NCBI RefSeq assembly: GCF_963924675.1
Contig: NC_089226.1
Location: 51,787,124 to 51,851,123 of the forward strand
Length of the DNA: 64,000 bases
From: Phocoena phocoena
Taxonomy: Eukaryota; Chordata; Mammalia; Artiodactyla; Phocoenidae
Reading direction: 5' to 3'
Both the position numbers and the translations under genes were made by a program. Under the pieces are notes generated by a model. The model was given only the letters and a program-made list of their open reading frames with translations, had not been told where the DNA came from and did not search any database. Positions within the stretch are counted from its first letter, which is position 1. Every line of letters starts with the position of its first letter. Below are positions 46,145-58,334 of the stretch, piece after piece.

Positions 46145-49100
46145 ATGGAAATAGGGACATACATATCGATAATTACCTTAAATGTGAATGGATTAAATGC
46201 TCCAACCAAAAGAAACAGGCTTGCTGAATGGATACAAAAACACGACCCATATATGTGCTGTCTACAAGAGACCCACTTCAGACCTAGGGACACATACAGA
46301 CTGAAAGTGAGGGGGATGGAAAAAGATATCCCATGCAAATGGAAATCAAAAGGAAGCTGGAGTAGAAATACTCATATCAGATAAAATAGAGTTTAAAATA
46401 AAGAATGTTGCAAGAGACAAGGAAGGACACTACATAATGATCAAGGGATCAACCCAAGAAGATGATATAATAATTCTAAATATATATGCGCCCAAGATAG
46501 GAGAACCTTAATACATAAGGCAAATGCTAACAGCTATAAAAGAGAAAGTCGACAGTAACACAATAATAGTGGGAGACTTTAACACCTCACTTACACCAAT
46601 GGGCAGATCATACAGACAGAAAATTAGTAAGGAAACACAAGCTTTAATTGACACAGTAGACCAGATATATTTAATTCATATTTATAGGACATTCCATACA
46701 AAAACAGCAGAATACACTTTCTTTTCAAGTGCATGTGGAACGTTCTCCAGGAGAGATTACATCTAGGGTCACAAATCAAACCTCAGTAAATTTAACAAAC
46801 CTGAAATCATTTCAAGCATCTTTTCTGACTACAACACTATGAGATTAGAAATCAAATACAGGGAAAAAAACGGAAAAAACACAAACACATGGAGGCTAAA
46901 CAATACATTACTAAATAACAAAGAGATCACTGAAGAAATCAAAGAAGAAATCAGAAAATACCTAGAGACAAATGGCGATGAAAACAGGATGATCCAAAAC
47001 CTATGGGATGCAGCAAAAGCAGTTCTAAGAGGGAAGTTTATAGCTATATAAGCCTACCTCAAGAAACAAGAAAAATGTCAAATAAACAATCTAACCTTAC
47101 ACCTAAAGGAACTAGAGAAAGAAGAACAAACAAAACCCAAAGTTAATAGAAGGAAAGCATAAAAATCAGAGCAGAAATAAATGAAATAGAAATAAAGAAA
47201 ACAATAGCAAATATCAATGAAACTAAAAGCTGGCTCTTTGAGGAGATAAACAAAATTGATAAACCTTTAGCCAGACTCATTAAGAGAAAGGGAGAGGACA
47301 CAAATCAATACAATTAGGAATGAAAAAGGAGACGTTACAAGAGACACCACAGAAATACAAGGCAACATAAGAGATACTATAAGCAGCTTTATGTCAATGA
47401 AATGGACAACATGGAAGAAATGGACAAATTCTTATAAAGGTATCACCTTCCAAGACTGAACCAGGAGTAAATAGGAAACATGAACAGACCAATCACACGT
47501 AATGAAATTGAAACTGGGACTAAAACTCTTCCAACAAACAAAAGCCCAGGACCAGATGGTTTCACAGGAGAATTCTATCAAACATTTAGAGAAGAGCTAA
47601 CACAGGTCCCTCTCAAACTCTTCCAAAATATAGCAGAGGGAGGAACACTCCCAAGCTCATTCTACGAGGCCACCATCACTCTGATACCAAAACCAGACAA
47701 AGATGTCACAAAGAAAGAAAACTACAGGCCAATATCACTGATGAACATAGATGCAAAAATCCTCAACAAAATACTAGCAAACAGAATTCAACAGCACATT
47801 AAAAGGATCATACACCATGATCAAGTGGGGTTTATTCCAGGAATGCAAGGATTCTTCAATATACGCAAATCAATCAACGTGATACACCACATTAACAAAT
47901 TGAAGGAGAAAAACCATATGGTCATCTCAGTAGATGCAGAGAAAGCTTTTGACAAAATTCAACACCCATTTATGATAAAAACCCTGCAGAAAGTAGGCAT
48001 AGAGGGAACTTTCCTCAACATAATAAAGGCCATATATGACAAACCCACAGCCAACATTGTCTTCACTGGTGAAAAATTGAAACCATTTCAACTAAGATCA
48101 GGAACAAGACAAGGTTGCCCACTCTCACCACTCATATTCAACATAGTTTTGGAAGTTTTAGCCACAGCAATCAGAGAAGAAAAGGAAATAAAAGGAATCC
48201 AAATCGGAAAAGAAGAAGTAAAGCTGTCACTGTTTGCAGGTGACATGATACTATACATAGAGAATCCTAAAGATGCTACCAGAAAACTACTAGAGCTAAT
48301 CAATGAATTTGGTAAAGTAGCAGGATACAAAATTAATGCACAGAAATCTCTGGCATTCCTATATACTAATGATGAAAAATCTGAAAGTGAAATTAAGAAA
48401 ACACTCCCATTTACCATTGCGACAAAAGGAATAAAATATCTAGGAATAAACGTACCTACAAAGAACTGTATGCAGAAAATTATAAGACACTGATGAAAGA
48501 AATTAAAGATGATACAAATAGAGAGATATACCATGTCTTGGATTGGAAGAATCAACATTGTGAAAATGACTCTACTACCCAAAGCAATCTACAGATTCAA
48601 TGCAATCCCTATCAAATTACCACTGGCATTTTTCACAGCAATAGAACAAAAAATTTCATAATTTGTATGGAAACACTAAAGACCCTGAATAGCGAAAGCA
48701 GTCTTGAGAATGAAAACGGAGCTGGAGGAATCAGGCTCCATGAGTTCAGAGTATACTACAAAGCTACAGTAATCAAGACAGTATGGTACTGGCAGAAAAA
48801 CAGAAATATAGATCAATGGAACAGGATATAAAGCCCAGAGATAAACCCACACACATATGGTCACATTATCTTTGATAAAGGAGGCAGAAATGTACAGTGG
48901 GGAAAGGACAGCATGTTCAGTAAGTGGTGCTGGGAAAACTGGACAAGTACATGTAAAAGTATGAGATTAGAACACTTCCTAACAGCATACACAAAAATAA
49001 GCTCAAAATGGATTAAAGACCTAAATGTAAGGCCAGAAACTATCAAACTCTTAGAGGAAAACATAGGCAGAACCCTCTATGACATAAATCACAGCAAGAT

Positions 49101-49945
49101 CCTTTTTGACCCACCTCCTAGAGAAATGGAAATAAAAACAAAGATAAAAAAATGGGACCTAATGAAACTTCAAAGTTTTTGCACAGCAAAGGAAACCATA
49201 AACAAAACCAAAAGATAACCCTCAGAATGGAAGAAAATATTTGCAAATGAAACAACTGACAAAGGATTAATCTCCAAAATTTATAAGGAGTTCATGCAGC
49301 TCAATAACAAAAAAACAAACAACCCAATCCAAAAATGGGCAGAAGACCTAAATAGACATTTCTCCAAAGAAGATATACAGATTGCCAAACAAACACATGA
49401 AAGAATGTTCAACATCATTAATCATTAGAGAAATACAAATCAAAACTACAATGAGATATCATCTCACACCTGTCAGAATGGCCATCATCAAAAAATCTAG
49501 AAACAATAAATGCTGGAGAGGGTGTGGAGAAAAGGGAATACTCTTGCACTGCTGGTGGGAATGTGAATTGGTTCAGCCACTATGGAGAACGTATGGAGGT
49601 TCCTTAAAAAACTGCAAATAGAACTACCATATGACCCAGCAATCCCACTACTGGGCATATACCCTGAGAAAACCATAATTCAAAAAGAGTCATGTATCAC
49701 AATGTTCATTGCAGCTCTGTTTACATTAGCCAGGAGATTGAAGCAACCTAAGTGTCCATAATTGGATGAATGGATAAAGGAGATGTGGCACATATATACA
49801 ATGGAATATTGCTCAGCCATAAAAAGAAATGAAATTGAGTTATTTGTAATGAGGTGGATGGACCTAGAGTCTGTCATACAGAGTGAAGTAAGTTGTAAGG
49901 GAAAGACAAATACAGTATGCTAACACATATATATGGAATCTAAGA
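46145..49945 (+). pseudogene. L1 ORF2, multiply broken, reverse transcriptase site mutated
   Basis: The endonuclease N-terminus MEIGTYISIITLNVNGLN with QETHF and GDFNTSL lies in 46145-46766 across several frames. The reverse transcriptase is open over 337 codons (47480-48493) with [20 protein letters not shown] and [11 protein letters not shown]. The catalytic box reads FAGD (48233-48244), with glycine replacing the first of the two metal-binding aspartates. The zinc knuckle [18 protein letters not shown] survives at about 49515. Over ten breaks were counted from frame changes. Confidence 0.9.
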
Positions 49946-50312
49946 AAAAAAAATGTCATTAAGAACCTAGGGGTAAGATGGGAATAAAGACACCAACCTA
50001 CTAGAGAATGGCCTTGAGGATATGGGGAGGGGGAAGGGTAAGCTGTGACAAAGCGAGAGAGTGGCATGGACATATATACACTACCAAACGTAAAATAGAT
50101 GGCTAGTGGGAAGCAGCCGCATAGAACATGGAAATCAGCTTGGTCTTTTTTGACCACCAGAGGGGTTGGATAGGGAGGGTGGGAGGGAGGAAGACACACA
50201 AGGGAAGCGATATGGGAACATATGTGTATGTATAACTGATTCACTTTGTTATAAAGCAGAAACTAACACACCATTGTAAAGCAATTATACTCCAATAAAG
50301 ATGTTAAAAAAA

Positions 50313-52344
50313 ACAAGAATACAAATTAGAAAGAAGAAATAACACTCTCACTGTTTGCAGATGACATGATACTATACATAGATTATTGGAAAGATGCCAC
50401 CAGAAAACTATAGGTAATCAATAAATTTGGTAATGTTGCAGGATACAAAATTAATGCACAGAAATATCTTCCATTCCTATACACTAACAACAAAAGATCA
50501 GAAAGAGAAATTAAGGAAACAATTCCATTCACTATTGCAACAAAAAGAACAGAATACATAGGAATAGATCTACCTAAGGAGGCAAAAGTCCTGTTCTCAG
50601 AAAACTATAAGACACTGATGAAAGAAATCAGAGATGACACAAACAGATGGAGAGGTGTACCATGTTCTTGGACTGGAAAAATCAATATTGTGACAGTTAT
50701 TATACTACCCAACACAATCTACAGATATAATGGAAGCACTGTCAATATACCAATGGCATTTTTTACAGAACTAGAACAAAAAATCTGAAAATTTGTATGG
50801 AGACACAAAAGACCCCAAATATAGAAAGCAATCAAGAGGGAAAGAAATGGAGCTGGTGGAATCAGACTCCCTGATTTCAGACCATACTACAAATCTACAA
50901 TAATCAAGACAGTATGGTACTGGCACAAAAACTGAAATATAGATTAATGGAACAGGATGGAATGCCCAGAGATAAACCCACACACCTATGGTCAACTAAT
51001 CTATAAGAAAGGAGGCAAGGATATACAATGGAGAAAAGATAGTCTCTTTAGTAAGTGGTGCTGGGAAAACTGGACAGCTACAGGTAAAATAATGAAATTA
51101 GAACACTCCCTAACAGCCTACAAAAAAATAAATTCAAAATGGATTAAAGACCTAAATATAAGACTGAACACTATAAATCTCTTAGTGGAAAGCACAGGAA
51201 GAGCACTCTTTTTCATAAGGCACAGCAAGATCTTTTTTGACCCATCTCCTAGAGTAATGGAAATAAAAACAAAAATAAACAAAGGAGGCATAATGAAACG
51301 TAAAAGCTTTTGCACAGCAAAGGAAACCGTAAACAAGATGGAAAGATAACCCTCAGGATGGGAGAAAATATTTGGAAACAAATAAATGGACAAGGAATTA
51401 ATCTCCAAACTACATAAACAGCTCACGCAGCTCAATATTAAAAAAAAAAACAACCCAATCCAAAAATGGGCAGAAGACCTAAATAGACATTTCTCCAAAG
51501 AAGACATAAAGATGGCCAAGAGGCACATGAAAAGCTGTTCAACATCACTAATTATTAGAGAAACGCAAATCAAAACTACAATGAGGTATCACTTCACTCC
51601 AGTCAGAATGGGCATCATCAGAAAACCTACAAACAACAAATGCTGGAGAGGGTGTGGAGAAAAGGGAACCCTCTTGCACCATTGGTGAGACTGTAAACTG
51701 ATACAGCCACTGTGGATAACAGTATGGAGGTTCCTTAAAAAACTGAAAGTAGAATTACCATATGACTCAGCAATCCCACTACTGGGCATATACCCAGAGA
51801 AAACCAGAATTCAAAAAAACACATGCACCCCAAAATGTTCATTGCAGCACTATTTACAATAGCCAGGTCATGGAAGCAACCTCAATGCCCATCGACAGAC
51901 AAATGGATAAAGGCGATGTGGTACATATATACAATGCAATATTACTCAGCCATAAAAAGGAAAGAAATTGTGTCATTTGTAGAGCCGTGGATGGACCTAG
52001 AGACTGTCATCCAGAGTGAAGTAAGTCAGAAAGAGAAAAACAAATATTATATGTTAATGCATATATGTGGAATCTAGAAAAATGGTACAGATGAACTGGT
52101 TTTCAAGGCAGAAATAGAGACATAGATACAGAGAACAGAAGTATGGACACCAAGGGGGAAAAGCAGGAGTGGGGGTGGTTGTGGTGTGATGAATTGGGAG
52201 ATTGGGATTGCCATATATACACTAATATGTATAAAATAGATAACTAATAAGAACCTGCTGTATAAAAATGTAAATAAAATAAAGTTTAAAAAAATATAAC
52301 TAAAATTAAACAAAAACAAAGTTAAACAAAAACAAAAAGAAAAA
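50313..52344 (+). mobile_element. 5'-truncated L1 (ORF2 C-terminal half and 3' UTR), second subfamily
   Basis: Sequence resumes abruptly inside ORF2 just before the catalytic box (tgtttgcagatgacatgata, FADD intact) and runs to the zinc knuckle ([13 protein letters not shown] at about 51640) and the C-terminus (about 52075). Frames at 50957-51349, 51386-51688 and 51823-52077 are its pieces. Its 3' UTR (52080-52285; aatagagacatagatacagag ... gaacctgctgtat) differs from that of the neighbouring L1. It ends in a long A-rich tail (52286-52344) abutting the right copy of the 18-bp TSD. Confidence 0.88.
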
Positions 52345-52362
52345 TAAAGTAGGCCCTATCTG

Positions 52363-52825
52363 CAATTAACGTAACTATTCCTGGTTTCTTTTGATTAGTG
52401 TTAACATGCTATAATTTTCTCCATCAATTGGCTTTTAATATATATGTTTATATTTAAAATAGGTTTCTTGTAGACAACATGTAATTGGGTCTTGTTTTTT
52501 GATCCACATTTTCTTTTAATTGGTATATTTAGACCTTTAACATTCAAAATGATTATTGATATAGTGGGAATAACAGCTACCAAATTTGTTACTCTTTTCT
52601 GTTTGTTGTCCTTGTTCTTTGTTTCTATTTTTTTACTTCCACTCTTTTTCTGCCTTTTGTGATTTTAATTGAACATTTTATATCATTTCATTTTCTCCCA
52701 TTTCTTAGCATAGCCTAGCAACTAAAATTCTTTTTTTTTTTTTTTTACTTTTATTAGTGGATGTCCTAGAATTTGCAATATACAATTACAACTAATCCAA
52801 GTCCATTTTCAAATAACACTATTAT
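52363..52825 (-). mobile_element. Old L1M LINE, antisense, right part
   Basis: This continues the element broken at 44087. On the minus strand, 52401-52583 encodes the endonuclease start (IPTISIIILNVKGLNIPIKR). Then come inter-ORF sequence with a T16 run (52731-52746) and 'gtggatgtcctagaatttgcaatatac', typical of L1M elements. It ends near 52825. Confidence 0.75.
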
Positions 52826-52831
52826 AGGTGG

Positions 52832-55735
52832 ATCTCAGGAAAATGGTGGAATAGGAGTTTAATATCATCTTCTTTCCAAAGAACAGTGATTTTGACAATC
52901 ACCCATGAACAAGAATGTCTTTGTACAATTCTGGTAGATTAGCAAAAATTTCTAGCACACCATTGGAATAAAAGGAAGAAAGAAAGAAACAAAGAAAGAA
53001 AAAATAAGGAAGTAAGCAAGGAAGGAAGGAAGGAAGGAAGACAAAAACCAAAAATCAAAACCTGATGTTGAACTCACTGAAGAGGGAAACAGAAAATTTT
53101 ACTTTACCTGCAACACCCCTTCCCCAAGATGGCACCGTTTTATCTCCTTGGCCTGTAGTTTCCCCAAAGGGAGAAACTGAAAGTTTATGAGTAAGTGCCT
53201 GGATTCCCCAGCTATGCAAGAAAGAGCCGAAGAGGCTCACTTCTTTCTCACCGCATTCAGAATACTGGAGTGTGCTATACAACTGAGGGGCAGTGAAGGA
53301 CCCACAGAACAACAGCCAGGACTCTGAAGTTACCACAAGAATGTGAACCTTACTAACTGTCTTATGTACTCAGTCAGGCATTTCAACCACAAGCCTCTGG
53401 GGACATCTCATCTGAAGATCCCCACACTGGCCATAGACACCACCAATGCTCTGCGTGCCATACACACACCAACCCCTTAGCCAACCAGCTTCCTCTGTAC
53501 AAACCTTTGGGCAGTTTGAGTTTTTTTAGATGACTAGTGAGCACACTCAGAAAGCTAGCTCAAGTCTACAAGAATGGGAGAAACCACACGAACTTGAGCA
53601 TTTTGCACTACCCTAGGGAAAACAAACAGGACATTGTCAGCACCTGCCCTAGCTTTGTAGCATCAAGAGAAGACATGCAATCTTAAGAACTCCCCCAAGG
53701 ATGGAACAAGAAGTATGGGGCAAGTGTGCCCATAGAAAAGGTCAGAGAAAGCCTCAGAATCCCTAACAGGGGTGACAGAAGGATTTCTCTCCTGAATTCA
53801 ATAAAGACTAGAGGATGTGGCTCCTTCTTTAAATTCAAAGACAGAAGCAGAAGACTTTAAGGAACATGAAAAATCAAGGAAACATGACACCATCAAAGGA
53901 ACACAATAATTTCCCAGTAACTGACCCCAAAGAAATAGACACCTTTATTTTACCTGATAAAGAATTTAAAATAGTTGTTTTCTCAGGGATCAAGTGAGAA
54001 TCAGCCAGGAAGAAGATGGAGGGGCCACATGGGTGCTTCTGCCAGATGAAATGCCCTCCACATTGTACATCTTCTCTTTGCTGTTTCTTAAAATTGTCTC
54101 TCATTGATAGCAAGTCAAGGGTGATTTCATTTAACATGATCCTGAAATAGCTCTGTGCTGGTCACAAAGCAGTGATACGTAGATCCTCTCCTGAAAAGGG
54201 AGATGGTCTTGGATGAACCCAGCATTCGAGGATTAATTTGAATGTATTTGCTTTCTCCTCTGTCTGCACGTTTTGGATGGGTTGTCCCTGAAGTGGCCAT
54301 AAGCAAATGGAGAAATTGTTAGGAAGGAACTGGAATGCAATCAGTGTTTGGGAGAGCCGGGAGCCCCATCTTTCCAGCCCCTAATATCTCTACTCATTGT
54401 CACATTCTCTGAGCTTGACCATTCGACCATTCTGGGGTGAACTCTGCCCTCTCTGCTGGTAACCTTATGGTTACCCCCATAACCACGGTCTGATGGGTAA
54501 TACTGATCAGAAGGAAATTTTACTGTATCAGAATTTAGATGAGTTAATAGGTATAGGAAATGTATCTTGTAGGTGGTTCTATTTGTTAAAGTCACATTTA
54601 CTGGTTACAAATACTTGGAAATACTTTGGTGGAAGACATGACTTAGCTGGCAAGATGCTAAGAGATGCAGAAGTGATAACTGGAAGGTGATACAGTCAGT
54701 TCTGCTGTCACGTGACATGTGAGCTCCTAAAAGTCACTGTGCTGTACAGAATTGCACAGTGGAACTGTGTTGGAGCACATCGTTCAAAAACTTTCTCAGT
54801 GAGACATTAAAAAAAGGGGAAACCTAATAAACACAGTAGCACAGTTTTATACATGTTAAATGGTTAAGAAGTACGCATAGACTACAATAAATATGACACT
54901 TTACCTTGAAAAAAAATAGTCGTTTTAAGGAAGCTAAGTGAACTACGAGAATAAAGAGAAAAACAATCCAATGAAATCAGGAAAACACTACATGAACAAA
55001 ACTAGTGTAACAGAGAAATAGAAGTAATAATAGCGAACCAAATAGAATTTTGGAGGTTTAGAGTACAATGAATTAAATGAAAAATGCAATAGATAGCATT
55101 AACAGCAGACTTGATCAAACAGAACAAAGGATCTGTGACGTCTAAGACATATCATTTAAATTTTCCAGTCAAAGGAGAACAGAGAAAAATGAATGAAAAC
55201 GAGTGAAGAAAGCCTACAGGAATTATGGGATACCACAAAGGGAAACAATCTACACATTATTGCAGTCCCAGAGGAGAAGATAAGGAGAAAGAGGTAGAGA
55301 GCTTATTTAAAGAAATAATGGCTGAGAACATCCCAAAGCTGGGGAGAGATTTGGACATCCAAGTTTATGAAGCTCATAGGTCCCCTAAAATATTCAACTC
55401 AAAAGAGATCTTCTCTAAGACACATTGTAATAGAACAATAAAATCAAAAACAAAGAGAAAATTAAACGTGTAAGAGAGAGAAAAAAAAAAAACCCTCCTC
55501 ACATACAAGAGGACTCCTACAAGACTATTAACAGATTTCTTAGCAGGAACCTTGCAGACTAAGAGAGAGTAGGGTGGTATATTCACGGTGTTGAAATAAA
55601 AGAAGTACCAACAAAGAATACTTTACCTGGCAAAGTTGTCCTTCAGAAATAAAGGAGAGATAGAACCTCTCTCAGACAAACAAAAGGTAAGAAAATTTGT
55701 CACCACTAGACCTGACTTCCTGGAAATGCTTAAAT
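52832..55735 (+). mobile_element. Old L1M/HAL1-like element: 5' UTR and ORF1, interrupted
   Basis: It begins with an L1-type start (aaaatggtggaataggag), continues with a long 5' UTR holding a (GAAG)n tract (52976-53041), then ORF1 from about 53870 (aaatcaaggaaacatgacacc). ORF1 is split at 53981/54913 by a retrocopy. After it come LGRDLDIQVYEAHRSPKIF (55225-55473) and DKQKVRKFVTTRPDFLEMLK (55636-55735). No ORF2 follows, as in HAL1 elements (ORF1-only half L1s), though a truncated L1M cannot be excluded. Confidence 0.65.
53982..54912 (+). pseudogene. Unidentified processed retrocopy (about 0.93 kb) inside L1 ORF1
   Basis: The insert is bracketed by aaaatagttgtttt (53968-53981) and aaaatagtcgtttt (54913-54926), a 14-bp TSD with one change. 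It ends with AATAAA (54886-54891), then A8 about 18 nt on, so it is a reverse-transcribed polyadenylated RNA in plus orientation. The longest frame, 54493-54690 (65 codons, including LLVTNTWKYFGGRHDLAG), lacks a recognised domain. The RNA may be mostly 3' UTR. The parent gene is not identified. Confidence 0.75.
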
Positions 55736-56215
55736 TAAACTATGCTAATTATAAATATGTTTTGAAGGCAGAGTCAAGAGGATGTCCTGTCAGATTCAAT
55801 GTTGGGCAAATAGTGATTGTTTCACTTTACTTAAAGATGGAAATATATTAGTCTAAATACCTAAGATTATATTATTATAGGGTTTTGAGAAGGAAGGACT
55901 TTTTAAACTTTCACAGTATAAGTACTTAAGAGATAAAGTAGTATTTGCATTTCCCACAGTATCTACATCATGACTTTAACATTTTATGTGCTTGATAAAT
56001 ACATTTTTAAAGTAACATGTAATGCTTCACAAGTAGTCTAAATACTTTATAATAATAGAGTAATCCCAATAACCCCCTCATCCCATGTATCATTGCTATC
56101 ATTTATTTCACGTGTATATATACATGTTTTATATACATATATAACACATTATTGAATACATCATTATTTTGAACAGACTTATCTGTTAGATCAATTAAGA
56201 ATAAGAAGAGATTAT
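55736..56215. other. AT-rich DNA without recognised feature
   Basis: It includes a palindromic (tatata/catata) patch at about 56110-56150. Probably decayed LINE 3' sequence, not provable by eye. Confidence 0.4.
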
Positions 56216-57300
56216 TTTACTTTTATTTATTCCTTCTTTGATTTTCTTCCTTTCTTTATGTTGATCCAAGTTTGTGACATATATTATTCCTTCGCTCTAA
56301 AGAACTACTTTTAACATTTCTTGCAAGGTGGATCTACTGGTAACATTCCTTTTTGTTTTTCTGAGAAAGTCTTCACTTATCCTTTACATTTGAAAGATAA
56401 GTTTTCAGGGTACAGTATTCTAGGTTTGTGCTTGTTTTCTCTTAATGCGTTAAATATTGCATTCCACTCTCATCTTGCTTGTGTGTTTTCTGAGGAGAAA
56501 CTGGATGTAATTCTTATCTTTGTTCCTTTATATGTATTTTTTCCTTATGGATTCTTTCACAATTTTTTATCTTTGATTTTCTGTAGTTTGAAACAATATG
56601 TCTAGATGTAGGATTTTTTTCATTGTTCTTTGTGTTTTAGTATTTTTCCTATTTGGTGTTCTCTGAGCTTTTAAAATCTGTGTCTGCTTTTAATTTGGGA
56701 GAAATTCTCAATCACTATTGTTTCAAATATTTCTTCTGCTCCTTTCTTCTCTTTATGGTATTCTATGCATATTTTATGCTTTTTGTTGACATCCCAATGG
56801 CCTTGAATATTCTGTTCTCTTTTTCTTATTTTTTTATTCTCTTTGCTTTTCATTTTTTGTTGTTTCTCTTCATATATTTTCAAGTTGAGAGATTCTTTCC
56901 ACATTGTGTATAGCCTACTAATAAGCTCACAAAAAGCATTCTTTATTTCTATTACAGCGTTTTGATCTCTAGCATTTCTTTTTTGTTACCTCTTAGGATT
57001 TCTGTCTCTCTGCTTATATTGCCTATCTGTTTTTTGTTTGTTTTTGATGTGGACCATTTTTAAAGTCTTTATTGAATTTGTTTCAATATTGCTTCTTTTT
57101 TATGTTTTGGCTTTTTGGCCACGAGGCTCCCCAACCAGGGATTGAACCCTCACCACCCTGCATTGGAAGGTGAAGTCTTAACCACTGGACCTCCAGGGAA
57201 GTCCCTGCCCATCTGTTCTTGAATGATGTCTACCTTATCCATTAGAGATTTTAGCACATTAACCATGGCTGTTTGAAATCACTAGTGTGATGATTCCATC
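56216..57300 (-). mobile_element. Old L1M ORF1 region, antisense
   Basis: On the minus strand the 56671-56904 frame reads QNIQGHWDVNKKHKICIEYHKEKKG-like L1 ORF1 sequence, with EEIFETIVIENFSQI as the RRM-like block. At 56310-56420 'ttgcaaggtggatctactggtaacattcc' is the antisense ORF1 C-terminus. It is interrupted by a SINE at 57035-57206 and continues to about 57300. It lies in inverted orientation to the ORF1 at 53.9-55.7 kb. Confidence 0.7.
57035..57206 (-). mobile_element. Older CHR-type SINE, antisense
   Basis: In sense it reads GGGACTTCCCTGGAGGTCCAG, 'gtggttaagacttcaccttcc', 'agggttcaatccctggttgg' and 'ggccaaaaagcc', with a tail containing aataaagac. The flanks gcctatctgtttttt (57021) and gcccatctgttcttg (57207) look like a decayed TSD. 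It is more divergent and differently bodied than the other four SINEs, so it belongs to an earlier CHR subfamily shared with other cetartiodactyls. Confidence 0.8.
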
Positions 57301-57345
57301 ATCTATAATATTTCTGGTTCTGATGATTGCTCTATCTCTTCCAGT

Positions 57346-57390
57346 TGTGTATGTGTGTGTGTGTGTGTGTGTGTGCGTGCGCGCATGTGT
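57346..57390. repeat. (GT)n/(GC)n alternating microsatellite
   Basis: About 20 alternating purine-pyrimidine dinucleotides, gtgtgt ... gcgtgcgcgcatgtgtgt, a sequence type prone to Z-DNA. Confidence 0.85.
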
Positions 57391-58334
57391 GTTTCCTTTT
57401 AGTATGCCTTACATTTTTTTTTATAGCCATACATGATGTACCAGGTAAAAGGAACTACTGTAAATAGGTCTTTGGTAATGTGGTGGCAAGGTGTGAAGGA
57501 GGGGAAACACTCTGTAGTCCTATCATAAGGTATCAGTTTTTTAATGGGCCTATGTCTATGGACTCTGAATTTCACAAGTGTTTCTCAGTTTGTTTGTTTT
57601 TCCTTCTTCCCCTACAAGTGGGAAAGAATTACTATTAGAGTCTCTCTTCACCCAGCTCAGTGAGACTCTGATAATCCTTTAGTAGGTAAGCCTCTAGTTG
57701 ACTAGTTTCTTCTGAGGGCAGGATTTGTCAAGAAGAACAGTACACTGGTATATTCAGTACACTGGTACATTCTATATTCTTTTCCCCTCTGACTTCTAGA
57801 AGCATGCCAGGATTTTTCTTTGGTATTTAGTGTGGGAACTTGGTCAAGCTCCTGGAGGTAAAACTCACAATAGTGTGTAGCCCCTCTTATAACTGGGTCC
57901 CCCTGACATTTTTAATTCTCAGACTTGTCCATATTGGATCTTCAGCAGCTCATCAATTACAGTTAGGCTTTTATACCTGGGCATGTGTTCTCAAGGTGTT
58001 TTCCACTCATGAGTCCCTGCTCTGGTAAGTCACAACTCTCTGTATTCACCTGTCTTTCTCTCCAATCATGGGGGCAGCAAATTGTCCTATGTCCTCACCT
58101 CTCTTACAGAGCCAAAAAGAGTTGTGATTTTTCAGTCTGTTTAGTGTTTTACTTGTTACGATGGATTGGTGACTTTCAAGTTCCTTCCTTATATGCAGAA
58201 CTGGAAACAAAACCAAAAAAATTATGTAATGTTAAAATTAACTTTCTTGTGTGAAATGAAGACAGAATGTTTCAACCAAATTTACATGGTGCTTTAAATA
58301 TAAGGCAACCTGGTAGAGAGGGGAAAAAAAGGCC
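57391..58334. other. No recognised feature
   Basis: The first 300 nt still recall antisense L1M 5' sequence, but no landmark is firm. Beyond that nothing is recognised. Confidence 0.4.

Larger units (their letters stand above)
44286..50312 (+). mobile_element. Full-length L1 LINE (about 6.0 kb), inactive
   Basis: It starts GATTAGTTCAAGATGGGGGAG, an L1 5' end with a YY1-like AAGATGG at 44298-44304. It runs through the 5' UTR (44286-45184), ORF1 (45185-46086), ORF2 (46145 to about 49945) and 3' UTR to AATAAA (50294-50299) and A8. The 5' UTR is unrelated to that of the L1 at 10267-17836, although the ORF2 polymerase regions are nearly identical in protein. No flanking TSD of its own was found. 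It lies inside an insertion whose outer TSD is at 44088-44105 and 52345-52362. Confidence 0.9.
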
